DNA of 64,000 bases, taken from an uncultured Lutimaribacter sp. Its GTDB lineage: Bacteria > Pseudomonadota > Alphaproteobacteria > Rhodobacterales > Rhodobacteraceae. Shown here piece by piece: positions 54,529-63,952 of this stretch (its first letter is position 1; the number at the start of each line of letters is the position of its first letter). The position numbers were made by a program, and so were the translations under genes. A model generated the notes under the pieces. The model was not told where the DNA came from. It searched no databases and saw only the letters and a program-made list of their open reading frames with translations. The stretch spans positions 1-64,000 of the forward strand of contig CAJXSO010000008.1 in NCBI GenBank assembly GCA_913061505.1, in the 5' to 3' direction.

Positions 54529-55836
54529 TTACCAGGCAGCGCCATTATTCACCTCTTTGGCATCCGCATCGGCCGCTGCTTCGGCTTCGGCTGCGGCTTC
54601 TTCGGCCACTTCTGCGGCATATTCCTGCGCCACCTCCATCGCCACAACCGAGGCGGTTGGCATCATCGGCGTGTAGGCTGCCGTTTCATCAACATTGGGG
54701 GCTGCGCGCTGTGTCATCCGGTAGGCCGCATAAATGGCCAGCACGCTCATCATCACGGCGATGATCAAGAAAAACCCGTATGCGCCCAGCACGCTCATCA
54801 GCCACCCCGTCACCATCGGGCCGGCGATGGCGCCCAGGCCGTTGATAAACAGCATGCCCCCCGATGCCGCGGCCATGTCATCGGTATCGAGAAAATCGTT
54901 GGTATGGGCGATCAGCAGCGAATACAGCGGGTTAGACGTGCCCCCGATGAAAAACGCCGCAACCAGCAAGACGGTGTAATTCTGCCCAAACCCAAAGGCC
55001 AGCAGCGCCGCCCCACCGCCCAGCGCGGCAGTCACCATAATCAGCACCCGCCGGTCCATACGGTCAGACAGCCAGCCCAGCGGATATTGCAGCAGCAAGG
55101 CGCCCACGTAAAAGGCCGACACGAATATCGAAATCTCGGCCAGGCTTAGCCCCGCTTCGGCGCCAAACACCGCCGACATGCCAAATTGCGCAGCAAAGAC
55201 GCTGCCCAACATGAACATCCCCACAAACCCCAAGGGCGAAACCCCAAATAACGCCCGCAGGGTTTTGGGCTTGGTCGCCTCAAAGGCCGGGGTGGGCGAG
55301 ATCGACAGCAAGATCGGGGCGAATGCCACCGACACCAGAACTGACGGAATGATAAACAACAAAAACCCGCTGGCATCAGGCACGTTCAGCAAGGCTTGGG
55401 CCGCGATAATGCCCAGCATCTGCACGATCATATACAGCGACAAAGCCTGCCCGCGCTGGTCGTTGGTGACGGAATTGTTCAACCAGCTTTCCGCCGTCAC
55501 ATAGACGCCCGAAAAACAAAACCCGATCACCAGCCGCCCCAGCACCCAGACATAGGGATGCGCAAAGGCGGGGTATAAGATTAACACCGCCGATATCAGG
55601 CTGCCCAGCGCCGCAAACACCCGCACATGCCCCACCCGGCGGATCAATTCAGGCGTCAGGCGTGAGCCCCCCAGAAAGCCCACAAAATAGGCCGACATCA
55701 CAACCGACAGTTCCAGCGTGGAAAACCCCGCCGCCTGCCCCCGCACCCCCAAAAGCGTGCCCTGCAAGCCGTTGCCCAGCATCAGCAGCGTCATGCCCAA
55801 CAGCAACGCCCAAGTATTTGATAAAACAGTAAACAT
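54529..55836 (-). CDS. MFS transporter with acidic Ala-rich tail
   Basis: The 435-residue major facilitator has about 12 membrane helices, with GGSRLTPELIRRVGH after helix 2 and LGWLSDRMDRRVL between helices 6 and 8 as the MFS-type loop motifs. It resembles YcaD-like members. The last 40 residues are an Ala/Glu-rich acidic tail (EVAEEAAAEAEAAADADAKE) after the last helix, on the cytoplasmic side. Substrate unknown. Confidence 0.87.
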   Translation of the reverse strand: MFTVLSNTWALLLGMTLLMLGNGLQGTLLGVRGQAAGFSTLELSVVMSAYFVGFLGGSRLTPELIRRVGHVRVFAALGSLISAVLILYPAFAHPYVWVLGRLVIGFCFSGVYVTAESWLNNSVTNDQRGQALSLYMIVQMLGIIAAQALLNVPDASGFLLFIIPSVLVSVAFAPILLSISPTPAFEATKPKTLRALFGVSPLGFVGMFMLGSVFAAQFGMSAVFGAEAGLSLAEISIFVSAFYVGALLLQYPLGWLSDRMDRRVLIMVTAALGGGAALLAFGFGQNYTVLLVAAFFIGGTSNPLYSLLIAHTNDFLDTDDMAAASGGMLFINGLGAIAGPMVTGWLMSVLGAYGFFLIIAVMMSVLAIYAAYRMTQRAAPNVDETAAYTPMMPTASVVAMEVAQEYAAEVAEEAAAEAEAAADADAKEVNNGAAW

Positions 55837-56021
55837 AAATGTCTTTCTAAATTTGCGCCCCGCTTCAAGGGCGGCCTGGGGGTGAGATGGGCCAAATGGC
55901 CCAGCGCCTTTTGGCTGCTCTATCGGGGAAGCATGCCAAAATTCTGCGCAAAAAACGACCCTCCCCGCCCCATGGGGGACAAAACCGGCCTATTCTTGCC
56001 ACAGCAGCCCAAAACCCCGGT

Positions 56022-57071
56022 CTATGGCACCAAAAGCGAGGCATCCCCGTAAGAGAAGAACCTATAGCGCTGCTGCACCGCATGGGCATAGATCTGGCGA
56101 ATACGCTCTTGGCCCACAAGCGCCGAAACCAGCATCATCAGGGTGGATTTTGGCAGGTGGAAATTGGTCATCAATGCATCGGTCACGCGAAAGCTAAAGC
56201 CGGGATAGATAAAGATATCGGTATCGCCCTGCCAGGGCTGAATGGCGCCGGTTTGCGCCGCGGCTGTCTCGATCAGGCGCAGCGCGGTGGTGCCCACCGG
56301 AATAACCCGGCCACCGGCGGCCTTGGTTGCGGCCATTTCCGCCGCCGCCGTGGCGCTGACCTCGCCCCATTCGGAATGCATCTTATGGGTGGTCACATCC
56401 TCTACCTTCACCGGCAAAAACGTGCCCGCCCCGACGTGCAAGGTAACATAGGTGATATCCACCCCCCGCGCCGCCAGGGCCTGCAACAGCGGCGCATCGA
56501 AATGCAGCGAGGCGGTTGGCGCCGCAACAGCGCCCGGGGTTTTCGCCCAAACGGTTTGATAATCGTCTTTGTCTTGCGCATCCGCCGCCCGTTTGGCCGC
56601 AATATAGGGGGGCAGCGGCATGGCACCCACTTGCGCCAATGCCGCGTCGAAATCATCGCCTGTCAGGTTAAATCGCAGCGCCGCCTGGCCCTCGGCGCGC
56701 CCCTCGCATGTGGCCGAAAGCTGGTCGGAAAAGACCACCTCTTCCCCATCGGCCAATTTGCGCAAGGGCTTGACCAAGGCCGACCAGCAGCCATCGGCGC
56801 GCGGCTCCAGCAATGTCACCTCGATACGCGCCTCGACCGCCCCCTGGGCCGACTGCCGCCGCCGCACGCCGCTGAGCCGGGCGGGAATGACCTTGGTGTT
56901 GTTCAAAACCAGCCGGTCGCCCGGGCGCAGCCATTGCGGCAGGTCGAACACATGCCCATCATGCAGCCCCGCCCCATCGCTGACCAAGAGCCGCGCAGAC
57001 GAGCGCGGCTTGGCGGGGCGGGTGGCAATCAAATCTTCTGGCAAATCAAAGTCAAAATCGGTCAGCTTCAT
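56022..57071 (-). CDS. queA: S-adenosylmethionine:tRNA ribosyltransferase-isomerase
   Basis: The 349-residue enzyme adds the epoxycyclopentanediol ring to preQ1-tRNA in queuosine synthesis. Blocks [29 protein letters not shown], and the C-terminal [15 protein letters not shown] and [12 protein letters not shown] are conserved. The 185 bases behind it towards the MFS gene contain a short TGGGCC-AAAT-GGCCCA hairpin (55888-55903) and nothing else recognisable. Confidence 0.96.
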   Translation of the reverse strand: MKLTDFDFDLPEDLIATRPAKPRSSARLLVSDGAGLHDGHVFDLPQWLRPGDRLVLNNTKVIPARLSGVRRRQSAQGAVEARIEVTLLEPRADGCWSALVKPLRKLADGEEVVFSDQLSATCEGRAEGQAALRFNLTGDDFDAALAQVGAMPLPPYIAAKRAADAQDKDDYQTVWAKTPGAVAAPTASLHFDAPLLQALAARGVDITYVTLHVGAGTFLPVKVEDVTTHKMHSEWGEVSATAAAEMAATKAAGGRVIPVGTTALRLIETAAAQTGAIQPWQGDTDIFIYPGFSFRVTDALMTNFHLPKSTLMMLVSALVGQERIRQIYAHAVQQRYRFFSYGDASLLVP

Positions 57072-57132
57072 CTGCGGCCTTGTGGGTTATCTTGCGTGGG
57101 TTATCGTGATCGGTTGCAGCCCAAATCGGGCC

Positions 57133-60100
57133 CTATTGGTTTTGCTCGGGCGGGGGGCGGCGGAAAATATCGCGAAACATACCGGGGGTAAAGATCGACA
57201 GCGGGTTCACCTGCACGCGCGGCTGGCCCGGTTCCCCCGTAAGGGTATAATTAAACCCAAGCAAGCCCTCGCCCTTGCGCGTCAGCACCGAGCCCAAGCC
57301 GTTTAGCACATAGACCGGCGAGAACACACCGCTGAGATCCATCTGCCGGCTCTTCACCCCATAGCTGCCCTGCATAGAGATCCCCACCGAGGCACCCGTG
57401 GCACTGAAATCATCCACGATGATCTGATCGGGGCTTAGGCGAAACCGGCCATCCACCTCGGAAAACAGCACGCCCGTGCCGCGCAGCTGTTCGATCAGCC
57501 CCACCACGCTGACCGCGTTCAGTAGCGCGCTAAAGATCGGGGCCTCGCGCAGCCAGATATCGGTGATGCGCAACGTGCCCTGATAGTGGCCCGGGGCCGC
57601 GGTGGGCAGCAAGGTTAAATCCAGATCGCCCTCGCGCGCCGATTGCAACAGCCCCGCCGATAACAGCACCCCCCCGGCATTGCGCGAGCGGATGCGCACC
57701 GCAACCCGGCCATCACGCGGCACCACACGCCCTTGCACGGCGGTGGCGCCATTCACCCGCGCGGTGAATTGCCCGTCCAGGCCCTTGCCCGCCTCAAACG
57801 CGCCTTCAAAGGCCATAAAGGCGATATCATCGGTCAGCTGCAAACGATCCAGCGACAGGGTCAGCGGCCCCGATTGGCCATCACTGCCCGCAAAATTGGC
57901 CTTGCGCATATCGATGCGCCCATCCGACAGCGCAATCGCCGGGGCCTGGCCCGCCCCGCGGCCGCTCAGCACCAATGCGCCCTTTAACCAGTCATCCACG
58001 GCAAACTGGGAAAAACTGGCGCGGTCAAGCTGGCCCTCGGGGGTTAGTTGCACAGCGCCCTGTGCCACCAGCCCGGCGGCCTGCAGCGACAGCCGGTTAA
58101 TCTTGACCGGCGTGCCCAATTCGCCCTGCACCTCTAGCGCGCCGGTTTGCCCAGGCCGCAATTCCCAGCCCACTTGCGGCAAAGACAGCCCCAAGCCCTG
58201 CAGCTGCGAGGCCAGCAAGAAACTGGGCGGTTGGCCGGGCGTGAAATCTACGCTCATATCGGCCTGGGCGGCACCGCTGATCGCCCCGGGGGGCAGGCCG
58301 ATGCGGAAGGTATCGGCAAACTCGGGCCCAAGGGTGATTTGCCCGCTCAGCGTGCCGCCGCGGGCGCCCGGGCCAATGGGGCTGCGCCATAGCGCTGTCA
58401 CCGGCACCGCCCCCACCTGCCCCGGCCCGGAAATTGCCAGCTGGCGATCTTGCACATCGATCTGCAGCTGCGGCGCCTGCACCACCAGCCCCGGCACCAA
58501 AACATCCGAGCGCATATCGCGCGCCACCCCCTGCAGCGATAGCACGATATCTTCGGCCGGCAGGTTCTTTTGTAGCCGCAGATCTATCGTGCCGCCCAGG
58601 CGCAGCTGGCCCGTGGCCAGATCGGGGGACAGGCCCGCCTTTTGCAAAAACTGAAAGGGCCGTGCATCTAGCAGATGCAGCGCATCACCCAAAGCCGCCG
58701 CCGTGGCCAGCCCCACCCGCGCCTGCGGCACGGTTTGGCGGGTGTTGGGCACCTCGAATGTGGTGCCGGCAATATCGACCCACCCCGCCCCTTCGGCGCG
58801 CACCTGGCCTTGGCTGGCTGACACCAACAAACGATCATTGAGCAGCTCAAGCGTGCCGCTAACCCCGTGCAGGCGCGGAAAATCGCGGATCACGCTTAAT
58901 TCAGCCTGATCAAACCCAAAGGCAAGATAGGGCTCTGCCCGGCTGTCGGGGCTTTTGCGCAGGGCAAATTCAATGTCTGTCAGCTGCGCGTGATGCACGT
59001 TTTCGGCCACCCAAGCGCGGGTGCGGGGCGCGGCGCGTTCGGGCCATAATTGCAGCACGCGCGCGCGGGCGATTTGGGGCATTTGCGCGCCCAGGCCAAA
59101 GGCCCAGCCACGGCTATCGGCACTGACATGGCCAGACAGCTGCAGCATTTGCCCCTGGTCTTGCACCGTCATGCGCCCGATGCGCAGGTTGAACGGGGAA
59201 AGTTGCAGATGCAGATCGGCATCAGCGGCCTCGAAACTGATCGGGGCGGGATATACATCGGCCGGGTTGGCGCGAAACTCGGACAAGGTGAATTGGCCGG
59301 TAAAGGCCCGGGGCAGCCCGTTTTCCAGCCCATGCATCTGCGCCATGCCATCGGCGCGCATGCTGATCCATTTGCTGTCAAACATCAGCTCGTCAAAGCG
59401 AATGGTTTGCTGGGCGGGCGAGACGGTTAGATAGGCACGCGCCGCGGTAAAGGGCACAGGGCGCGCCGCATCAGTGGGCTGCAAGGCCCCCGCGCCAATA
59501 GATAGGGTGGCGCTGAGCGGGCCCAGGGCACCATCTTCGGCGACCGAGCCGCGCATCGCCCCCGAAATTGGCGCGCGCAGCGCATCAAGCCAAGCCAAGG
59601 CCGGGGATTGAACCGCCAGATCACGGGCGCGAAATTCTTCGAAATTCACCCCGAAATCCGATGCCACCTGCCCGATACGGCCGCGGTATTGCGCAGCCAG
59701 CAGCGCCACGCCTGCCCCCTCGCCCAGCACCGCCATATCACCCGACAGGGTTAGCTGATCGCCCACCCGATCCAGGCGCAGCCGCGCCCCATCCACCCGC
59801 CATGTGCGCCCCACGCGCAGGTCTTCGAATTGCAGGCTGAGCCCTTGGGCATCGACCCGGGCCAAACCCAGCAGCGCCGGGCGGGTCAAAAACGCATCCA
59901 TACTTTGGATCAGCTGCGCCAGCGTGGCGCTTTGGCGCAGCATCGCGCCCTCGGTGCCCAGGCTCAGGTCAAACCCGCCATCGGCCAAACGCCGCACCCG
60001 CACCGCAGCCCCATTCAGCTGCAGCGCCTGCAACTGCACTTGGCCCTGCGCCAAACTGGCCAGATCCAGGCTGGCGGTCAAATCTGCCAGGGCAAACAGC

Positions 60101-60417
60101 GGGTGGCCATCGGGGGCGGCCACGCCCAGATCTTGCAGGCGCAGCTGCAGCGCAAACCCTTGATCAAGATGCAAAAACATCTGCCCAAACTGCAGGCTTT
60201 GGCCCTGAACCTGGGCGTTGATTGCGCCCTCGATCCGCAGGCGCAGCCATTCCGGGGCGGGCACATCGCGCTGGCCCAGCCACAAGATCACCCCCAGCCC
60301 CAAGGCCAGCGTGCCCGCCAACACCGCCCCCAGCACCCGCAGCGCCCATACGCGCATAGGGCTATTGCGCCGGGGGTTCGGCGCCTTTGGGGTTTGGCTG
60401 TTTTGCTCGGGCTGCAC
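57133..60417 (-). CDS. AsmA/YhdP-like envelope protein
   Basis: The protein of about 1,094 residues has a short basic N-terminal tail, one membrane helix (RVLGAVLAGTLALGLGVILWL), and a very long beta-rich periplasmic region with an AsmA-type C-terminal domain (LRGTGVLFSEVDGRFRLSPD, SGVFSPVYVLNGLG). It fits the YhdP/DUF3971 group of bridge-like lipid transport proteins that connect inner and outer membranes. The start is uncertain: GTG 60417 keeps a plausible cytoplasmic tail, ATG 60357 begins directly at the helix, and frames further up run into the bcp promoter. It ends in a Pro-rich tail. Confidence 0.83.
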   Translation of the reverse strand: MQPEQNSQTPKAPNPRRNSPMRVWALRVLGAVLAGTLALGLGVILWLGQRDVPAPEWLRLRIEGAINAQVQGQSLQFGQMFLHLDQGFALQLRLQDLGVAAPDGHPLFALADLTASLDLASLAQGQVQLQALQLNGAAVRVRRLADGGFDLSLGTEGAMLRQSATLAQLIQSMDAFLTRPALLGLARVDAQGLSLQFEDLRVGRTWRVDGARLRLDRVGDQLTLSGDMAVLGEGAGVALLAAQYRGRIGQVASDFGVNFEEFRARDLAVQSPALAWLDALRAPISGAMRGSVAEDGALGPLSATLSIGAGALQPTDAARPVPFTAARAYLTVSPAQQTIRFDELMFDSKWISMRADGMAQMHGLENGLPRAFTGQFTLSEFRANPADVYPAPISFEAADADLHLQLSPFNLRIGRMTVQDQGQMLQLSGHVSADSRGWAFGLGAQMPQIARARVLQLWPERAAPRTRAWVAENVHHAQLTDIEFALRKSPDSRAEPYLAFGFDQAELSVIRDFPRLHGVSGTLELLNDRLLVSASQGQVRAEGAGWVDIAGTTFEVPNTRQTVPQARVGLATAAALGDALHLLDARPFQFLQKAGLSPDLATGQLRLGGTIDLRLQKNLPAEDIVLSLQGVARDMRSDVLVPGLVVQAPQLQIDVQDRQLAISGPGQVGAVPVTALWRSPIGPGARGGTLSGQITLGPEFADTFRIGLPPGAISGAAQADMSVDFTPGQPPSFLLASQLQGLGLSLPQVGWELRPGQTGALEVQGELGTPVKINRLSLQAAGLVAQGAVQLTPEGQLDRASFSQFAVDDWLKGALVLSGRGAGQAPAIALSDGRIDMRKANFAGSDGQSGPLTLSLDRLQLTDDIAFMAFEGAFEAGKGLDGQFTARVNGATAVQGRVVPRDGRVAVRIRSRNAGGVLLSAGLLQSAREGDLDLTLLPTAAPGHYQGTLRITDIWLREAPIFSALLNAVSVVGLIEQLRGTGVLFSEVDGRFRLSPDQIIVDDFSATGASVGISMQGSYGVKSRQMDLSGVFSPVYVLNGLGSVLTRKGEGLLGFNYTLTGEPGQPRVQVNPLSIFTPGMFRDIFRRPPPEQNQ

Positions 60418-60496
60418 CTTGCGCCACCATGCCTTTATTCTTGTTCCGACCGCCCTAATATGGAATGCACGATTGCAATTCGAGGGGAAACCGTAA

Positions 60497-60958
60497 ATGC
60501 CAAATGTAAACGATACTGCACCCGAATTCACCCTGCCGCGCGATGGTGGCGGCAGCGTCAGCTTGGCCGAGCTGGCCGGCGCGCCGGTGGTTTTGTTCTT
60601 TTATCCCAAAGACGATACATCGGGCTGCACCAAGGAAAGCATCGCGTTTTCAGATCTTTATCCGCAGTTTCAGGCGCTTGGCGTGCATGTTTTTGGCATC
60701 TCGAAAGACAGTGTGGCAAAACACGACAAGTTTCGCGCCAAACATGGGCTAACCGTGCCACTGCTGTCAGACGAGGGCACAACCACCTGCGAAGACTATG
60801 GCGTTTGGAAAGAAAAATCGATGTATGGCAAAACCTATATGGGGATCGAGCGGACAACGGTTTTGATCGGCGCAGATGGCAAAATTGCCCAGATCTGGCC
60901 CAAGGTCAAAGTGGCAGGCCACGCCGAGGCGGTGCTTGAGGCGGTAAAGGCGCTTTAA
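60497..60958 (+). CDS. bcp: Thioredoxin-dependent peroxiredoxin (Bcp/PrxQ)
   Basis: The 153-residue peroxiredoxin reduces hydroperoxides. The peroxidatic Cys is C44 in YPKDDTSGCTKES. The usual partner Cys five residues later is Ser here; C98 (TTTCEDYGVW) is the only other Cys and is probably the resolving one. The end motif MGIERTTVLIGADGKI is typical. It is divergent from the YhdP-like gene. Confidence 0.94.
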   Translation: MPNVNDTAPEFTLPRDGGGSVSLAELAGAPVVLFFYPKDDTSGCTKESIAFSDLYPQFQALGVHVFGISKDSVAKHDKFRAKHGLTVPLLSDEGTTTCEDYGVWKEKSMYGKTYMGIERTTVLIGADGKIAQIWPKVKVAGHAEAVLEAVKAL

Positions 60959-61017
60959 GCGCGGGTGTTAGGGCGCTAGGGCGCGCGGCAAGGCAGCAAG
61001 GCAAGATAGGGACACAG

Positions 61018-61860
61018 ATGGCGCAAACATTAACCCAAATGGCCTGCGAGGTGCTGTGCACCGCCGATGGCCGCGAAAAAACCGCACTGTCCCAGCGCCA
61101 TGCCGAAGCCTGGTTTGCCGCCCGCGCCGCGGGCAGCCCCATTCAGGTGGGCCAAGCCACCCCGCCTTTGCGCCCCGCACGCCCCGTCCGGCCCGAGCTG
61201 CTAGACCCGCGCGATGTGCCAAAGCGCAAGCCCGGCAGCCCCGCCGGGCGCATCGCCATGCTGCATGCGGTGGCCCATATCGAATTGAACGCGGTCGATC
61301 TGCATTGGGATATCGTGGCACGGTTTGGCCATGTGCCCATGCCGATTGGCTTTTACGATGATTGGGTGAAATCTGCGCAGGAAGAATCCAAACATTTCAA
61401 CCTGATATGCGACTGTCTTGAGGCATTGGGCGCAGCCTATGGCGATTTACCGGCCCATGCGGGCATGTGGCGCGCGGCCGAAGATACGCGCGATGATTTG
61501 CTGGCGCGGCTGGCGGTTGTGCCCATGGTTCTCGAGGCGCGGGGCCTTGATGTAACCCCGGGAATGATTGCGCATTTCCAGCGCGGTGGCGTGGCGCAGG
61601 CGGTCGAGGCACTGAATGTGATCTATGCCGAAGAGGTGGCGCATGTGGCCTATGGCTCGAAATGGTTTCACTTTCTATGCGGGCGCGACAACCTGGACCC
61701 GCGTGATGTGTTCCACGATCTTGTTCAGCGCTATTTCCATGGTGCATTGAAAGCGCCCTTCAACGAAGAAAAACGCGCCGAAGCTGGCCTGCCCCCCGAT
61801 TTTTATTGGCCTTTGGCCGATGAAACGCCCCCGGCCCATGTGCGCATGCCCACGCCCTAA
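61018..61860 (+). CDS. DUF455 ferritin-like domain protein
   Basis: The 280-residue protein has the DUF455 helical bundle with candidate di-metal ligands in HIELNAVDLHWD, EESKHFNLI and EEVAHVAYG (ExxH pairs). The family is related to MiaE-type di-iron enzymes; its substrate is not established. The ATG at 61018 gives the typical N-terminus. It lies 59 bases behind bcp and may be co-transcribed with it. Confidence 0.87.
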   Translation: MAQTLTQMACEVLCTADGREKTALSQRHAEAWFAARAAGSPIQVGQATPPLRPARPVRPELLDPRDVPKRKPGSPAGRIAMLHAVAHIELNAVDLHWDIVARFGHVPMPIGFYDDWVKSAQEESKHFNLICDCLEALGAAYGDLPAHAGMWRAAEDTRDDLLARLAVVPMVLEARGLDVTPGMIAHFQRGGVAQAVEALNVIYAEEVAHVAYGSKWFHFLCGRDNLDPRDVFHDLVQRYFHGALKAPFNEEKRAEAGLPPDFYWPLADETPPAHVRMPTP

Positions 61861-61944
61861 GCGCTGCAATCGGCAGGTTTTCGCCACATAGCCCCCCCTA
61901 CCGGCAGAAATCGCCCCCCTTGGGCCAAAAATGTTGCGTCTTAA

Positions 61945-61959
61945 TTAACGGGGGGTTAA
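61945..61959. promoter_or_regulatory. CtrA box (TTAA-N7-TTAA)
   Basis: TTAA, seven bases, TTAA (followed by C) is a perfect full CtrA site, 61 bases before the start codon of the M23 metallopeptidase gene. A further TTAA (61941-61944) adjoins it. Confidence 0.65.
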
Positions 61960-62020
61960 CAGCTTTTGCGAGGCACCGCTTAGGCCGGTGTTTGGGGGTA
62001 ACAGCAAAAAGGAATGGTTC

Positions 62021-63358
62021 GTGCGATCACGCCTTGCCATCAAGACACACGCGTTTCTTGAACGTTGGTTTCCAGAACGCCGCGTATTCCTGCGCTCCGA
62101 AGTAGACACACGCTTCATCCGCCTGCGCCCACATGTGCAGCTGATCGGTTTCACCGGCGCAGCCCTGGTGATGGCGTGGTCGATCATTGCAACCTCGATT
62201 TTGCTGATGGATTCGATTGGCGCGGGCAATTTCCGCGAACAGGCCAAGCGCGATCAGCGCATGTATGAAGAGCGGTTGAATTTCCTCTCCTCCGAACGCG
62301 ATGCCCGCGCAGCCGAGGCCCTGGCCGCCCAGCAGCGCTTTAATTCCGCGCTCGAGCAGATCTCGCTGATGCAATCACAGCTTTTGGCCTCGGAAACCCG
62401 GCGCCGCGAGCTGGAAACAGGTATCGAGGTTATCCAATCCACCCTGCGCCGCACGATGAAAGAGCGCGATGACTTGGGCGCCGAACTGGCGCAGCTGCAG
62501 GCCGAAGACGACAGCCAAAATGGCACCACCACCGGCCTGGCCGCCCTGCCCGTGGCCGAAGATACACTGGGGTTGGTTGTCGAGGCGCTGGCCAGCACCG
62601 CCGCCGAGCGTGACCAGATCCGCAGCAACGCGCAAACCGCGCTGGTTGATGCCGAAACAATGGCACAAAAAATCATCACGATGCAGGAGCAAAACGAAGC
62701 AATCTTTCGCCAGCTGGAAGAGGCCATGGCCATTTCCGTGGCGCCCCTGGACCGGATGTTTCGCAAAGCAGGCATGAACACCGATCGCCTGATCGAACAG
62801 GTCAAGCGCGGCTATTCTGGCCAAGGCGGCCCGCTGACACCCATCGCCCTGTCAACCCGGGGCGAGCTGCCAAGCGAGGCCACAGAACGCGCCAACCGCC
62901 TGCTGGACCAGATGGACAGGCTAAACCTTTACCGTATCGCCGCACAGGCCGCGCCTTTTGCGATACCGGTTAAATCCAGCTACCGCTTTACCAGCGGATA
63001 CGGCTACCGCCGCGATCCAAAGACAGGCGGGCGCCGGATGCATAGTGGGGTCGATTTTGCAGGCCCTGTAGGAACCCCCCTCTATGCCACGGCCGATGGT
63101 GTGGTCACCCATGCCGGCTGGCTTTCTGGCTATGGCCGTTTGGTGAAAATCAAACATGAATTCGGCATTGAAACACGCTATGCCCATCTGTCCAAAATCC
63201 GCGTGAAAGTAGGACAAAGGGTATCGCGTGGCGAACGTATTGGTGATATGGGTGCCTCTGGACGTGTGACCGGCCCCCATCTCCACTACGAAGTGCGTGT
63301 CGGTGGCAAAGCTGTAAATCCCATGATCTATATCAAGGCTGCAAACGATGTTTTCTAA
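62021..63358 (+). CDS. M23 family metallopeptidase (LytM type) with coiled coil
   Basis: The 445-residue protein has a cytoplasmic N-terminus, one membrane helix (about residues 40-62), a long periplasmic coiled coil (residues 70-170) and a C-terminal LytM zinc endopeptidase domain. The zinc ligands H341xxxD345 and H420-L-H422 are intact, so it should cut peptidoglycan cross-links. The GTG at 62021 has AAAAGGA seven bases upstream; GTG 61988 is possible. It overlaps the bactofilin gene by 11 bases, a pairing known from cell-shape modules. The CtrA box upstream suggests cell-cycle control. Confidence 0.9.
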   Translation: MRSRLAIKTHAFLERWFPERRVFLRSEVDTRFIRLRPHVQLIGFTGAALVMAWSIIATSILLMDSIGAGNFREQAKRDQRMYEERLNFLSSERDARAAEALAAQQRFNSALEQISLMQSQLLASETRRRELETGIEVIQSTLRRTMKERDDLGAELAQLQAEDDSQNGTTTGLAALPVAEDTLGLVVEALASTAAERDQIRSNAQTALVDAETMAQKIITMQEQNEAIFRQLEEAMAISVAPLDRMFRKAGMNTDRLIEQVKRGYSGQGGPLTPIALSTRGELPSEATERANRLLDQMDRLNLYRIAAQAAPFAIPVKSSYRFTSGYGYRRDPKTGGRRMHSGVDFAGPVGTPLYATADGVVTHAGWLSGYGRLVKIKHEFGIETRYAHLSKIRVKVGQRVSRGERIGDMGASGRVTGPHLHYEVRVGGKAVNPMIYIKAANDVF

Positions 63359-63836
63359 AAGCAAGATCAACGATCCCGGCCCCAAGGCCACCGAAACACC
63401 CACCCCCGCAGCCGCCGATAGCGCGGCGGCCAAGCCCATGACCGATTTCAAGGCCAGCACCCCCAAGCCGAAACCGGCCGCCTCGGTGCTGTCGTCTGAT
63501 CTGCATATCACCGGCAATATCAAAACCACCGGCGATATTCAGGTCGAGGGCTCGGTCGAGGGCGATATCCGCGCCCATCTGCTGACCATCGGCGAAACCG
63601 CCACCATCAAGGGCGAGGTTGTGGCCGATGATGTGGTGATCAACGGCCGTATCGTGGGCCGCGTGCGCGGGTTGAAAGTGCGCCTGAGCTCGACCGCACG
63701 GGTCGAGGGCGACATCATCCACAAAACCATCGCCATTGAATCGGGCGCCCATTTCGAAGGCTCGGTTCAGCGCCAAGACGACCCATTGAGCGGCAAAAGC
63801 GCCCCAAAACCGGCGGCACCCGCTGAAAACGGCTGA
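63348..63836 (+). CDS. Bactofilin
   Basis: The 162-residue protein has a disordered Pro/Lys/Ala-rich N-terminus (residues 1-48), a central beta-helix bactofilin domain (about 49-140, with repeated GDIQVEGSVEGDI and VVADDVVINGRIVG turns) and a Pro-rich C-terminal tail. Bactofilins polymerise without nucleotides and position envelope enzymes. The 11-base overlap with the M23 peptidase gene predicts a joint role in local wall remodelling. Confidence 0.95.
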   Translation: MFSKSKINDPGPKATETPTPAAADSAAAKPMTDFKASTPKPKPAASVLSSDLHITGNIKTTGDIQVEGSVEGDIRAHLLTIGETATIKGEVVADDVVINGRIVGRVRGLKVRLSSTARVEGDIIHKTIAIESGAHFEGSVQRQDDPLSGKSAPKPAAPAENG

Positions 63837-63866
63837 TTTTCAGCCCGTTTGATCACAATTTTGGCA

Positions 63867-63898
63867 TTGGGCGCCCCCGGGCGCCCAAATGTTTTTTT
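63867..63898 (+). terminator. Terminator of the M23-bactofilin operon
   Basis: TTGGGCGCC, loop CCCG, GGCGCCCAA followed by ATG and seven T residues, 31 bases behind the bactofilin stop codon. Confidence 0.87.
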
Positions 63899-63952
63899 GA
63901 GACAACAAATTTCATGCTAGTCTTGACCCATTGTTCAACCGGAGGATCAAGA

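Noticed and set aside
54526-55149. 207-codon plus-strand frame
   Set aside because: Antisense to the MFS transporter; no motif.
55888-55903. Terminator between queA and the MFS gene
   Set aside because: The TGGGCC-AAAT-GGCCCA hairpin has only a 6-bp stem and no convincing T tract on the minus strand.
59830-60939. 369-codon plus-strand frame across the YhdP-like and bcp genes
   Set aside because: It is antisense to one real gene and out of frame with bcp, which is clearly conserved.
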